A stretch of DNA of 51,258 nucleotides from Candidatus Berkelbacteria bacterium (GCA_016198415.1 JACQIO010000014.1:1-51258), one strand, 5' to 3'; shown: positions 1 through 7,558, numbered from the stretch's first letter. Notes: generated by a model not told the origin, from the sequence alone. Numbers and translations are program-made.

Positions 1-131
1 AGCTTGGGCAGCGTGACGGAGTTGAGATGGGGCTTCAGCATCTGGCGACGGGCCTCGATGAGCTCGAGCCAAGTGCGCTCGCTCAGCGGCTTGGTCCGCA
101 CGAGCAGTTTCAGTCCAGTGGTCGCGGGCAT
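1..131 (-). CDS. Partial CDS of unknown function (N-terminal 43 residues)
   Basis: Only the 5' end of this minus-strand gene is in the window; the rest lies before base 1. The reading frame starts MPATTGLKLLVRTKPLSERT and stays open to the window edge. It is too short to appear in the ORF track. The start is supported by a strong GGAGGTC ribosome-binding site about 6 bases upstream of the ATG. No family is recognisable from 43 residues; the segment looks like a soluble protein with an amphipathic helix (TWLELIEARRQML). A 16-base inverted repeat, GGGAGG..CCTCCC, lies about 25 bases upstream in the leader. Confidence 0.6.
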   Translation of the reverse strand, partial: MPATTGLKLLVRTKPLSERTWLELIEARRQMLKPHLNSVTLPK

Positions 132-226
132 ACCCTTGACCTCCTCATGTAAACTAGGGAGGCGTACCTCCCTGCACCTCTTCTCTACGGACAAACCACG
201 CCACGGTCAAGCGGCCAGCACAGTTT

Positions 227-259
227 GAAGGCCCGAGACAGTCACCGTCTCGGGCCTTC
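227..259 (-). terminator. G+C-rich terminator hairpin
   Basis: A 13-base perfect stem (GAAGGCCCGAGAC paired with GTCTCGGGCCTTC) and a 7-base loop begin two bases after the stop codon of the 265-residue gene. There is no run of T after the stem on either strand, as with most hairpins in this window. Its outer bases GAAGGC/GCCTTC are the same as those of the three hairpins at 5.7-7.4 kb. Confidence 0.7.
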
Positions 260-261
260 GC

Positions 262-1059
262 CTACTCGCGGACGATGAGACCGCTCGGGCGCTCGACCCA
301 AGCGGGCACATGTCCTGCCAACTGCTCAATTTGGGCCGCATCGGCTGCCACGACGCGCTCGACTGCCTCGTACTCGCCACCCGTCTTGCGCATCTGGGCC
401 AGTTGTCGGAGTTGGCCGGCATCGAAGAGGAAACGCTGCCGGACTGGGGCCGGCACCTCCTCGCAGCCCTCAATCCCATGGAACCATGGGGCGCAGGCGC
501 CGAAGGCGGCGTTGCCCCAACCGTAGGCCCAGTTGCCCAGACGTTCCAACGCTGCGTGCGTCTCGGCCTCCGGCAGATCGGCACAGAGCCTGAGCCGCCT
601 GCCCCGGTAGAAGCTGCGCAAGCAGCGCCGGCAGAGGAAGCCGAGGAACTGGAGATCGTAGAACCAAGCGGCCTCACCAAGACCGTCACGGAGCGTTAGC
701 ACGGACTGCCGCAACTGCGCCGAGGCCAGCCACCAGTGTCGAGCCTCTTCCAGCGGTCCCTCAATCTCCAGGCGTTCCAAGGTCAGGACCGCTCGGCCCT
801 CACCCCGAATCTGGCCGATGGCGTAGCCGAGGTACTCCCAGTACGCCCGGCACATCTCCCGGTGCCAGATGGAGCTTCTGAGATCGTGGAGGCTCATGCC
901 AACCCGATCGCAGTCGCGGCGGCGCTCGAGCGGGAAGACCCCGTCGGCGTAGGCGTAGCGAAGGAACTGCCACCGAGCCTCGGCATCGGTATCGAACCGT
1001 TCCAGAAGATCGGCCAACCGGACCCAGATCTCCGGTGCATCGCGGGGGAGCCGATCCAT
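262..1059 (-). CDS. Hypothetical protein, 265 aa
   Basis: I do not recognise this protein. It is rich in Arg, Trp, Leu and Ala and looks soluble and helical. Features include aromatic clusters (RHWWLAS, NWAYGWGNAAFG) and four cysteines, two of them in a short FLCRRCLRSF segment that could bind metal or be structural. No signal peptide or membrane segment is evident. The ATG is preceded by GGGGGTGG, and a plausible promoter lies just upstream. The gene ends at a strong hairpin and so is probably monocistronic. It sits among other orphan short genes at the left end of the window. Confidence is high that it is coding, because the antisense ORFs have the composition of shadows, and nil for its function. 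Confidence 0.7.
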   Translation of the reverse strand: MDRLPRDAPEIWVRLADLLERFDTDAEARWQFLRYAYADGVFPLERRRDCDRVGMSLHDLRSSIWHREMCRAYWEYLGYAIGQIRGEGRAVLTLERLEIEGPLEEARHWWLASAQLRQSVLTLRDGLGEAAWFYDLQFLGFLCRRCLRSFYRGRRLRLCADLPEAETHAALERLGNWAYGWGNAAFGACAPWFHGIEGCEEVPAPVRQRFLFDAGQLRQLAQMRKTGGEYEAVERVVAADAAQIEQLAGHVPAWVERPSGLIVRE

Positions 1060-1077
1060 GGCACCACCCCCTTTCGG

Positions 1078-1106
1078 AGTATTAGAGAGCCCCTTGGGAG
1101 TACCAA
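1078..1106 (-). promoter_or_regulatory. Putative promoter of the 265-aa gene
   Basis: On the minus strand, TTGGTA and AATACT are separated by exactly 17 bases, and the -10 ends about 18 bases before the ATG at 1059. The match is four of six bases in each box, so this is plausible rather than certain. It lies between the Nudix gene stop and this start. Confidence 0.4.
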
Positions 1107-1137
1107 GTGGCTACGGGTTCGTCAAGGGAGCGAGGGG

Positions 1138-1863
1138 TTAGCGCGGCCCGGGCCGGAAACCGCCCATCCCCTCGCGCCGACCGTCATCATCGGGGCGGGC
1201 TCTGGTGTAGCCCTCACGTTGGAGCACCGACTCACGCTGAAAGACATTGGTGCCGTGCGCTTCCCAGAGCCGATGCTGCTCGTCCCAAGAGATGGCGTAC
1301 GGATTGCCGGTCTTGCCGGCTCGGTACTGCCGATCGATTTCCGGGGATGGGAACGGGAACCGCTCGCTCCGAAGATCGTACGACGGCTTCCAGCCGTACT
1401 CCCTGAGATTGCCCAGATGCGGGATGAGGCCTTCTCGAACCATTCGCTCAAGCAGCTCGCTGGGGATCTGGTTGTGGCTGCCGGCGTTGAAGAACCCCAG
1501 GCCCATCAGCTCGCCCTGGTCGAGCCGAAGACTCCCCTCGGCCTGAAGCAGGTAGACGTCGTGGATGAGCCGATGTCCCTCAAACGTGAAGAGCTTCGGC
1601 GCCCAGTCGTCGGGCGTCTTCGGATCATGTTTCCAAGGAGTGATCCTCAGGTGGCGGCCGTACTCCTCTTTGAGTTCACGCAGCGCGGCGTCCCGGGAGT
1701 CTCGGTCGCCCTTCCTGGGCTCGATGCCTCCGCCGGGGAGTGAGTATTTGCCACTGGCTCGCTCAAGGCTGAGAAGAATGCTTCCGTAAGTTTTGTGGGG
1801 CTTCTTCCGACTCGTGTAGGGATAGACGACGACGGCGCGCCCGGTCCGTGGTTTGGGTGGCAT
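1138..1863 (-). CDS. Nudix hydrolase family protein
   Basis: The protein belongs to the Nudix family, which hydrolyses nucleoside diphosphates linked to another moiety; the substrate cannot be told. The Nudix box is visible near residues 42-67 as LPGGGIEP followed, after a few extra residues (RKGDRDS), by AALRELKEEYG. The catalytic RELxEExG core is intact. The C-terminal part (about 130 residues) is unusually long and basic and has no match I know. The ORF track extends the frame upstream through tRNA-Ser, which cannot be right. I start at the ATG that gives MPPKPRTGRAVVVYPY, 7 bases after an AAGGAGC site. The gene lies directly downstream of tRNA-Ser(GGA) on the same strand. Confidence 0.85.
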   Translation of the reverse strand: MPPKPRTGRAVVVYPYTSRKKPHKTYGSILLSLERASGKYSLPGGGIEPRKGDRDSRDAALRELKEEYGRHLRITPWKHDPKTPDDWAPKLFTFEGHRLIHDVYLLQAEGSLRLDQGELMGLGFFNAGSHNQIPSELLERMVREGLIPHLGNLREYGWKPSYDLRSERFPFPSPEIDRQYRAGKTGNPYAISWDEQHRLWEAHGTNVFQRESVLQREGYTRARPDDDGRREGMGGFRPGPR

Positions 1864-1894
1864 GGAAGCTCCTTGCAAGTTTGGATCTGGACGC

Positions 1895-1984
1895 TGGCGG
1901 TGGGGGAGGGATTCGAACCCTCGAGGAGCTTGCGCCCCTACCGCCTTTCCAAGGCGGCGCACTCGGCCACTATGCGACCCCACC
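1895..1984 (-). tRNA. tRNA-Ser (GGA anticodon)
   Basis: A complete class II tRNA reads on the minus strand. The acceptor stem is GGTGGGG paired with CCCCACC, the D-arm is of the GTGGCCGAGTG type, and the anticodon loop CTTGGAAAG carries GGA. A long variable arm is followed by the T-loop GGTTCGAATCC, and the 3' end is G plus an encoded CCA. The long variable arm and the anticodon identify serine (UCC/UCU codons). Its 5' end is only three bases from the stop codon of the 501-residue gene. Confidence 0.95.
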
Positions 1985-1987
1985 ACG

Positions 1988-3493
1988 CTACGGGAGCAGA
2001 TCGGTGATCTTACCGAGTTCGCCAGCGTCGTACAAGGGATTGTGAGGAACCGGCCGGATGGTGTAGGAGAGACTCCGATACTGCACGAGTGCCTCGTCGA
2101 CTGCCTGCCGGCTGGCACGATCAAAGGCTGACGAGCGAAACAACTGGTCGAACTCCCGGAGTTGTTCAGGCAGCTTGGATGTCTGCCCGGGACCCAGGGC
2201 AGGTGGTCGATGGGCCTGTTCACCAGGATAGTACGGCACGTGGAGCAGCATCAACAGATCGGCCAAAGGGAGCTCGACGACCTCGCGCTCACCCGGCGCC
2301 CCGGCCCGCTCGAGCATCACGATCGTGAACCCGATCGGTGTGCTGGCTGATCGAGGTAGACCTGTCCCCGCACGGTGGGTGAGTGGGCTTCTCCCCGGCT
2401 CACTCCGCTGGTCTTCGAGCTGGGCCGCCAGACCAGCCAGCGATCCGCGCCAGAGCCGGTGCGACTTGGCAAGACCGAAGATCTCGTGCCAGAGTGGCTC
2501 GGTGTCTCGCGGTCCGGCTGAGAAGGCAACGCGCCTCAGCTCTTCGCGGGCTTTGGTCAACGGAGTGTGCTCCCGGGGCCTCTGACGCCGGGCATCGAGC
2601 GAGACCGGCTCCTCTGGCGTTCGCGGCGGGAGGCTCCGAGGTCCCTTTGACTCAATCGGATCCAGGTGGTACTGGAGCACCCGACGAAAGCTCTTGGGGA
2701 ATCCCAGATCCCGGGCCCTTGCCCGCGCATCGTTGGCGAGTTTCGTGAGCTCTCGCTCATCGGCGCCATAGGACCGGTAGCCCTGCCACTCAGCTGCAAA
2801 TTCCTGGATCCGGTTGAGGAACCGGCTGTCTCGGAGTGGGTGCTCGGGCGTGATCCGTTCCGCCGAGCCAGCGAGCGTGGCGAGCAGCGTGGCGAGCGGG
2901 AGCTCGGCGACGCGCGTCTCGGTCACCACGGAGACGACCACTTCCCCTAAGCGGCTGATGCTCTCCAGATCGACCGCCAACCGGGCGAACACCGTGTCCG
3001 GCGTCAATCGGTCCTGACGAGTCAGTTCACCACGGCTGAAGGCGGCGAGGTCGGCGAGTGGCACAACTCGAACTACCTTGATGGCCGTACCAATCTGCGG
3101 ATCAACGGAGAACGACTGTTGCCACGCCGCCGCAGTCTTCTCGGGTCGGGAAAACTTCTGTCCGTCAAAGCGCTCAAGGCGAAGTTCAGGCGGATCCTCC
3201 CACTCGTCCAACGCTGGAAGATCCGCAGCCTGCAGCGGCCGATGCTGGCGGCGAGCCTGTTCCTCCCAGACCGTGGTGGTTCGCCGCTCCTCCAATAGTG
3301 CTTGGGGCGGTTGCGGGACGGGCGTGGGCGTGCAGTCGACCCACGTCTCGGGCTGCAGTTCCTGGAGCGTGTCCATGACCACGTCCGACTCGTCCGTCTT
3401 GGCCTGTGCCTCAGGTTGAGATCGGGCACGCCAGGTGGCCAGGTCGATCACCTTCTGGGGCACCTCCGGCGTTGGCGAGAAGCCGTCAATCAT
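1988..3493 (-). CDS. Hypothetical protein, 501 aa, between two tRNA-Ser genes
   Basis: No known family is recognisable. The N-terminal 120 residues are rich in Pro, Gln and Glu (a TPTPVPQPPQALLEE stretch) and probably disordered. The rest looks soluble and mixed alpha/beta, with no membrane segment or signal peptide. A motif of the form hydrophobic-x-PLAxLL recurs three times: VVPLADLAAF near residue 147, ELPLATLLATL near 207 and ELPLADLLMLL near 410. This suggests a repeated domain. A weak GTGAGG site precedes the ATG. The gene is bracketed by tRNA-Ser(UGA) upstream and tRNA-Ser(GGA) downstream, all on the same strand, and may be co-transcribed with them. Its placement could reflect insertion at tRNA genes. 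Confidence 0.7.
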   Translation of the reverse strand: MIDGFSPTPEVPQKVIDLATWRARSQPEAQAKTDESDVVMDTLQELQPETWVDCTPTPVPQPPQALLEERRTTTVWEEQARRQHRPLQAADLPALDEWEDPPELRLERFDGQKFSRPEKTAAAWQQSFSVDPQIGTAIKVVRVVPLADLAAFSRGELTRQDRLTPDTVFARLAVDLESISRLGEVVVSVVTETRVAELPLATLLATLAGSAERITPEHPLRDSRFLNRIQEFAAEWQGYRSYGADERELTKLANDARARARDLGFPKSFRRVLQYHLDPIESKGPRSLPPRTPEEPVSLDARRQRPREHTPLTKAREELRRVAFSAGPRDTEPLWHEIFGLAKSHRLWRGSLAGLAAQLEDQRSEPGRSPLTHRAGTGLPRSASTPIGFTIVMLERAGAPGEREVVELPLADLLMLLHVPYYPGEQAHRPPALGPGQTSKLPEQLREFDQLFRSSAFDRASRQAVDEALVQYRSLSYTIRPVPHNPLYDAGELGKITDLLP

Positions 3494-3557
3494 CGATGAA
3501 CCTCACGGAGTATCGCCAGCATCGACTCTTCGTGTCGAGGCTGGCGAGTCGATACTT

Positions 3558-3649
<92 letters not shown>

Positions 3650-3692
3650 GAGAACCAGCGATGGTAGCAAGATTGCGTCCGGATGTCGATCC

Positions 3693-3724
3693 CTGCTTCC
3701 ATCTGTTACGATACATGGAAGCAG
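3693..3724 (+). promoter_or_regulatory. 10-bp inverted repeat around a putative -10
   Basis: CTGCTTCCAT and its exact complement ATGGAAGCAG are separated by 12 bases. A -10-like TACGAT (3707-3712) lies in the spacer. The right arm ends two bases before the AGGAGGGG ribosome-binding site of the downstream membrane protein. It could be an operator or a leader hairpin; the sequence does not decide which. Confidence 0.4.
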
Positions 3725-3737
3725 CCAGGAGGGGAAT

Positions 3738-4274
3738 GTGGCCAAACGACGAACAGAGCGACAACCAGCCTCGGCCGTTGACGAACTCTCGGGCGCCGAC
3801 GCCAGTGCCGAGTGGATTGCCTGGGAGGCTCCGGCCTACCGTCCCGCCCAGCGGGGCTGGTGGTGGTATGTGATCTTAGCGGTTGTGGCGGCCGTGGCCG
3901 TGGCGTACTTCTACGTCTATGACGATCGGAACTACTCGGCGATGGCCGTGGTCCTGGCAGCGCTCGTCTTACTCATCCAGCAGTCACGGGAGACGCCGCC
4001 AACGCTCCGCTACGAGCTGGGAGCACGAGGCTTCCAGGTGGGGGATCGACGCTACGGCTGGGATGAGCTGAAGAGTTTCTGGCTCTCTGAGGCTCAGTCC
4101 GGGGCGCACCACCTCTACCTTGAGACAACCAGCCGCTGGAACCCGGTCCAGACGATCCACTTGGCCAACGTCGAACCCGGCGACCTCCGCACCCGCTTGA
4201 GCCAACACCTTCCCGAACACCCCACCCGCGGCGAACTCTTCACCGATACGCTGATCCGCTGGTTCAAGCTCTAG
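3738..4274 (+). CDS. Membrane protein with two N-terminal helices and a soluble C-terminal domain
   Basis: A 178-residue protein starting at GTG (VAKRRTERQPAS), directly after AGGAGGGG. The longer ORF in the track runs through tRNA-Ser and is rejected. After about 35 hydrophilic residues, two hydrophobic stretches (about 41-60, WWWYVILAVVAAVAVAYFYV, and about 68-82) anchor it in the membrane. The C-terminal 90 residues contain a beta-rich domain (YELGARGFQVGDRRYGWDEL, then FWLSEAQSGAHHLYLETTS) resembling the PH-like or YcxB-like domain seen behind a helical hairpin in small bacterial membrane proteins. That assignment is a guess. The gene precedes glyA by 68 bases and may share transcription with it. 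Confidence 0.8.
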   Translation: MAKRRTERQPASAVDELSGADASAEWIAWEAPAYRPAQRGWWWYVILAVVAAVAVAYFYVYDDRNYSAMAVVLAALVLLIQQSRETPPTLRYELGARGFQVGDRRYGWDELKSFWLSEAQSGAHHLYLETTSRWNPVQTIHLANVEPGDLRTRLSQHLPEHPTRGELFTDTLIRWFKL

Positions 4275-4342
4275 GATCGAACCCGTGATCTAGCCACGCA
4301 CTCCGTTTCCAGTAGTATCCAAGCAAAGGAGAAGGAGTGCTT

Positions 4343-5602
4343 ATGGATCGTGAACTCAACAATCTGATCGAGCAGGAAGCCACCCGCCAGCGGGACGGTC
4401 TAGAGATGATCCCGTCAGAAAACTACGTCTCCCGGGACGTCCTGGCCGCCCTTGGCTCGATCCTGACCAACAAGTACTCGGAAGGCTACCCGGGCAAACG
4501 CTACTACGGCGGCTGCGAGTTTGTGGACGGGATCGAAAACCTGGCGCGAGAACGGGCTCAGGCGCTCTTTGGCGTCACCCACGCCAACGTCCAACCCTAC
4601 TCCGGCTCCCCGGCCAACCTGGCAGTCTGCTTTGCCCTCTTGCAACCGGGCGAGACGCTGATGGGCATGCAGCTGGCCTCCGGCGGCCACATGACCCACG
4701 GCCTGGCGGTCAACTTCTCCGGCATCTACTACCATTCTGTCCAGTACACCGCCCGCGCCGATGGCTACCTGGATCTGGACGAGATGCGGGCACTCGCCAA
4801 GGCGCACCGGCCCAAGTTGATCATCGTTGGCGGCACGGCCTACCCCCGCGTCTACGAATGGGCCAAGTACAAAGAGATTGCTGACGAGGTCGGGGCTTAC
4901 CTGATGGCCGATATCTCTCACATTGCTGGCTTAGTGGTGGGCGGCGTCCACCCCTCGCCAGTGGGCATCGCCGATGTCATCACCACGACCACGCATAAGA
5001 CGCTGCGCGGTCCACGCGGGGCGATGATTCTCTGCGACGGCGAGCCGAGCAACTTCCTCAAGGCACCACCGGAGCAATCACGCCAGTACCTGCCGACGAT
5101 GATTGATCGCGCGATTATTCCGGGCCTGCAAGGTGGGCCACATAACCACCAGACGGCGGCAATCGCGGTGGCGCTCCACGAGGCGGCTCAACCCGAGTTC
5201 AAGACCTACGCGGCTCAGATTGTGGCGAACGCTCAGGCCTTAGCGATCGCCCTCATGGAACGGGGTTACACGCTCGTGACGGGTGGCACGGATAACCACC
5301 TGATGGTCGTCGATCTCACCAATAAAGGTATCACCGGTAAGCAAGCTGAGAAGGCCCTCGATGCCGCTGGCATCACCGTCAACAAGAACACCGTCCCCCG
5401 CGATCCCCGCAAACCCTTCGATCCATCCGGCATTCGCCTCGGCACGCCAGCGCTCACGAGTCGGGGGATGAAAGAGGCGGAGATGACCCAGATTGCCGAG
5501 TGGATCGACGACACCCTTTCGCATCGCGACGACGCCGATCGGCTTGAGGCGATCAAGCGAGAAATCGCCGACTTCACCCGCGGCTTCCCACTGCCGGCCT
5601 GA
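4343..5602 (+). CDS. glyA: Serine hydroxymethyltransferase
   Basis: A PLP enzyme that interconverts serine plus tetrahydrofolate with glycine plus 5,10-methylene-THF in the cytosol. The 419-residue length is normal. Diagnostic motifs are present: the substrate segment [24 protein letters not shown], the [14 protein letters not shown] region, and the PLP-lysine motif [14 protein letters not shown] with Lys near 219. C-terminal [16 protein letters not shown] is also canonical. I choose the ATG at 4343, behind AAGGAG; the in-frame GTG two codons earlier (track start 4337) overlaps that site, though an earlier AAGGAG could serve it. With folD at 9.8 kb it supplies one-carbon units. A -10-like TAGTAT lies at 4313-4318. 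Confidence 0.97.
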   Translation: MDRELNNLIEQEATRQRDGLEMIPSENYVSRDVLAALGSILTNKYSEGYPGKRYYGGCEFVDGIENLARERAQALFGVTHANVQPYSGSPANLAVCFALLQPGETLMGMQLASGGHMTHGLAVNFSGIYYHSVQYTARADGYLDLDEMRALAKAHRPKLIIVGGTAYPRVYEWAKYKEIADEVGAYLMADISHIAGLVVGGVHPSPVGIADVITTTTHKTLRGPRGAMILCDGEPSNFLKAPPEQSRQYLPTMIDRAIIPGLQGGPHNHQTAAIAVALHEAAQPEFKTYAAQIVANAQALAIALMERGYTLVTGGTDNHLMVVDLTNKGITGKQAEKALDAAGITVNKNTVPRDPRKPFDPSGIRLGTPALTSRGMKEAEMTQIAEWIDDTLSHRDDADRLEAIKREIADFTRGFPLPA

Positions 5603-5618
5603 GGTTCCACTCCCCACC

Positions 5619-5638
5619 ATTCCACTCGCGAGTGGAAT
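5619..5638. repeat. 20-bp perfect palindrome, CCACT family, copy 1
   Basis: ATTCCACTCG followed by its exact complement. It lies 16 bases after the glyA stop, between convergent genes, and could act as a two-way terminator. The same word set (TTCCAC..CCCCA..TTCCACT) recurs just downstream and again at 8.6 kb, so it belongs to a small repeat family. Confidence 0.7.
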
Positions 5639-5662
5639 GTGAAATGTGAGGGCTCCGACCAG

Positions 5663-5714
5663 ACTTCCACCTCCCCAACATCCACTTCTCAAGTGGAAAT
5701 GGGGATGTGGAAGT
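5663..5714. repeat. Long imperfect inverted repeat, CCACT family, copy 2
   Basis: A stem of about 24 bases with a few mismatches begins ACTTCCAC and ends GTGGAAGT, around a TCCACTT-CTC-AAGTGGA core. Its left arm is a diverged direct copy of the sequence at 5604-5626. It sits in the glyA / minus-strand gene convergent gap. Confidence 0.65.
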
Positions 5715-5735
5715 CGGTACGAACGGAGGCATGGT

Positions 5736-5759
5736 GAAGGCGGCCTTGCGGCCGCCTTC
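5736..5759 (-). terminator. GAAGGCGGCC hairpin, copy 1
   Basis: A perfect 10-bp stem, GAAGGCGGCC/GGCCGCCTTC, with loop TTGC, about 40 bases downstream of the minus-strand 170-residue gene. The surrounding bases (GGTG before, and on the minus strand GGGCACAATC before) are shared with copies 2 and 3. There is no T-run. Confidence 0.65.
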
Positions 5760-5800
5760 GATTGTGCCCTCCGGAACCCTCGGCTTCCCTCTCCAGACGC

Positions 5801-6313
5801 CTAGCGGGAATGGGGCGCGGTGCGCAGCATCCCGCGGATGTAGCGCTGCTCGTCCTCCGTCAACTGGTGGCTCAGGTCCTCGAGCAGTGCCACCGTCAAC
5901 TGGGACGGCGCATACCCCAGATCCCGAAGCTTGGTCTCCAAGTAGTGAGGGATGAAGTCGAGATGCCGGTAGATCCTTTGCCCAACGTGGCCAGGCGTCA
6001 GGACTACGTCCTCCCACCAGTCGACATCCCCCTTCAAGAAGTGGGTGTAGTGGATCGGGTGACGGAGTCTCCGAAACCCCTTCTCGACGACGGTCCGCAC
6101 CGCGGAACCGCTGATGCCGGCCGCTACACCGACCAAGCGCTGACTGAGGACGACGGCACCAGTCTCCACGTACAGCCCTCGGGCCAGGAAACGCTGCCTG
6201 GGCGTGAGCATCTTGAGCATCCGCTCCTCCACCTCGCCCATACCTTGATCACCGAGGAGTTCGAGAATCTCCTCCTCGGGGGACTCCCCGAAGACGGCTC
6301 TGAACAGCCGCAT
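5801..6313 (-). CDS. Hypothetical protein with a sigma-70 region 4-like helix-turn-helix
   Basis: A 170-residue protein starting MRLFRAVFGESPEEE, six bases after a GGGAGGA site; the eight-codon upstream extension in the ORF track has no support. In the middle, LTPRQRFLARGLYVETGAVV and SGSAVRTVVEKGFRRLRHP have the spacing and pattern of a sigma-70 region 4 / LuxR-type DNA-binding domain (L-T-x-R-Q-R-x-x at the start, basic recognition helix ending in LR). The C-terminal 70 residues (HYTHFLKGDVDWWEDV, HYLETKLRDLGYAP) are unrecognised. A good TTGACA-N16-TAGAAT promoter lies about 100 bases upstream. DNA-binding regulation is the likely role; the target is unknown. It is too small to be a full sigma factor and has no region 2. 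Confidence 0.7.
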   Translation of the reverse strand: MRLFRAVFGESPEEEILELLGDQGMGEVEERMLKMLTPRQRFLARGLYVETGAVVLSQRLVGVAAGISGSAVRTVVEKGFRRLRHPIHYTHFLKGDVDWWEDVVLTPGHVGQRIYRHLDFIPHYLETKLRDLGYAPSQLTVALLEDLSHQLTEDEQRYIRGMLRTAPHSR

Positions 6314-6408
6314 AATGCATCCTCCCTTCACGGGCAAGCAACCACAGGTGTTCTCACTGGATGCGCGTGATTGCTACCGAGATGTTATAGGACAAAGGGA
6401 AACCAGTG

Positions 6409-6436
6409 ATTCTACCTGTCCTTCTTGGGTTGTCAA
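6409..6436 (-). promoter_or_regulatory. Promoter of the HTH gene
   Basis: Minus strand: a consensus -35 TTGACA and a -10 TAGAAT (five of six) separated by 16 bases. It points into a roughly 95-base leader ahead of the 170-residue HTH protein. It is one of the best sigma-70-type promoters in the window. Confidence 0.65.
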
Positions 6437-6454
6437 GTTGGACGTGGACGTAGA

Positions 6455-6478
6455 GAAGGCGGCCGGTTGGCCGCCTTC
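6455..6478 (-). terminator. GAAGGCGGCC hairpin, copy 2
   Basis: The same 10-bp stem as copies 1 and 3 with loop GGTT, about 30 bases after the stop of the 232-residue gene and followed within 20 bases by the promoter of the next gene. On the minus strand it is preceded by GAGCACAATC, as in copy 1. Confidence 0.65.
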
Positions 6479-6506
6479 GATTGTGCTCTCCGCTCGCGCG
6501 CGGTCC

Positions 6507-7205
6507 TTAGCCCCTGGCGTCGGTCGGCCACCCGTTTCTCTCGTTGAGGCGTTCCCGCCACCGGACGACGTCCCGGACCTGGAAGACCGGGATTCCCGGG
6601 CAGGCCAGAGCGACCAGCTGGGCGTTCGACGGATTAGTCCAGATCTCGTTCACCATCTCCAGATCGTCCTGCTCCAAGCAGGTCTGGAAGCGGGTGTTGA
6701 CCAGGATGAGGCTGCCCTCGATCGCCCCCACGAGCTTGCCCACGCCCTGGACCTGCGCCGCCTCGAGATCGACGTACAGCTCTCCGGACTCTACGAGATT
6801 TCCACGTTGGATCTCGAGTAAGACGAGGTAGAGGTCGCCTTCGACGGACACGTTGCGGAGGTTGAGTCGTGCTCCCCGTCCGGCAAACGTCAGGTCGCGG
6901 ATGTCCAGGTCGCCTTCGACGGTCAAGCCCTCCAGATCGAGCGTGCCGAGGAAGACCTTCTGGCCGTTCGGCTCCATGTGCTCCGTACGGAACCTCGTGA
7001 GCCCCAGGTCGCCCTCGACGATCACCGAGCTTGGCAGACCCATGCTCTCGAGCGAGATGCGAATGACTATCTCTTTCCTTACGCTGCTCGCGCCCACTCG
7101 CGTGCCGAGCTCGTCCATCCTCGCCTTCTCCTCGTCGTAAGCGCGATCGAGCGCCGTGTCGAAGGCCTCCGTGAACGCTTCGGCCGAGATTCGCTGCTCC
7201 TCCAT
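6507..7205 (-). CDS. Hypothetical protein with a repetitive beta-helix-like middle
   Basis: A 232-residue protein starting MEEQRISAEAF, seven bases after GGAGGAGGA; the longer track start lacks a ribosome site. The first 60 residues form a charged helix. From about residue 60 to 175 the phrase V-x-G-D-L recurs at intervals of 30-40 residues (VIVEGDLGL, LTVEGDLDIRDL, VSVEGDLYLVL, and the looser AIEGSLILVN). It alternates with short hydrophobic strands, a pattern like bactofilins and other stacked beta-solenoid proteins. The tail ends PGIPVFQVRDVVRWRERLN. No signal peptide or membrane segment. A solenoid scaffold is my inference; no enzyme motif is visible. The gene lies between two copies of the GAAGGCGGCC hairpin. 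Confidence 0.7.
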   Translation of the reverse strand: MEEQRISAEAFTEAFDTALDRAYDEEKARMDELGTRVGASSVRKEIVIRISLESMGLPSSVIVEGDLGLTRFRTEHMEPNGQKVFLGTLDLEGLTVEGDLDIRDLTFAGRGARLNLRNVSVEGDLYLVLLEIQRGNLVESGELYVDLEAAQVQGVGKLVGAIEGSLILVNTRFQTCLEQDDLEMVNEIWTNPSNAQLVALACPGIPVFQVRDVVRWRERLNERNGWPTDARG

Positions 7206-7336
7206 GTGAGTATCCTCCTCCGTCAGATTCGAATAGGAAATGTACACCGTGCTCGGCTGTCGCCCGCACGGGACCAAAAAACGTACCTGAAGCGAACCTG
7301 GAAGTCAAGGGAACATGGATTGAGTGCGGACATGGT

Positions 7337-7360
7337 GAAGGCGGCCTTGCGGCCGCCTTC
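7337..7360 (-). terminator. GAAGGCGGCC hairpin, copy 3
   Basis: Identical in stem and loop to copy 1 (10-bp stem, loop TTGC); about 30 bases around it, starting ATGGTGAAGG, are the same. It lies 24 bases after the stop codon of the 57-residue gene. Confidence 0.65.
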
Positions 7361-7384
7361 GGTTGCGCCCTTCACCTCGCCCGG

Positions 7385-7558
7385 TTACTCCGGGCTGGAG
7401 AAGAGCTTGGGGAGGTTCTCGTCCGTCACATAGTGTTGGATGACCCGCAGGACGACCTCCTCCAGACTCAGGTCTGTGCGAGCAGCCACCCGTTCGAGCT
7501 GCTCCATGACCTCTGGACCTAGCTCATCCGGGCCAACGATGAGGATGATACCCGACAT
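7385..7558 (-). CDS. Small protein, 57 aa, ribbon-helix-helix-like
   Basis: Missed by the ORF track because of its length. The frame MSGIILIVGPDELGPEVMEQ runs 57 residues to TAA and is preceded by AGGAGGGG with ideal spacing. The stretch VMEQLERVAARTDLSLEEVVLRVIQHYV has the pattern of a ribbon-helix-helix dimer: helix, turn, T-D-L-S-x-E-E start of a second helix. Such proteins are usually small DNA-binding repressors, often antitoxin parts, but no toxin-like partner is adjacent. The gene is followed by hairpin copy 3. An inverted repeat CTCCGTACGGAG lies about 34 bases upstream of the start and could be an operator. DNA binding is an inference. Confidence 0.6.
   Translation of the reverse strand: MSGIILIVGPDELGPEVMEQLERVAARTDLSLEEVVLRVIQHYVTDENLPKLFSSPE

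Noticed and set aside
736-1743. 335-residue plus-strand ORF
   Set aside because: Antisense to the Nudix gene and the 265-residue gene; no motif or ribosome site.
5736-7360. Integron attC interpretation of the three hairpins
   Set aside because: No RYYYAAC/GTTRRRY core sites and no integrase gene are visible. Kept only as a cassette-like observation.
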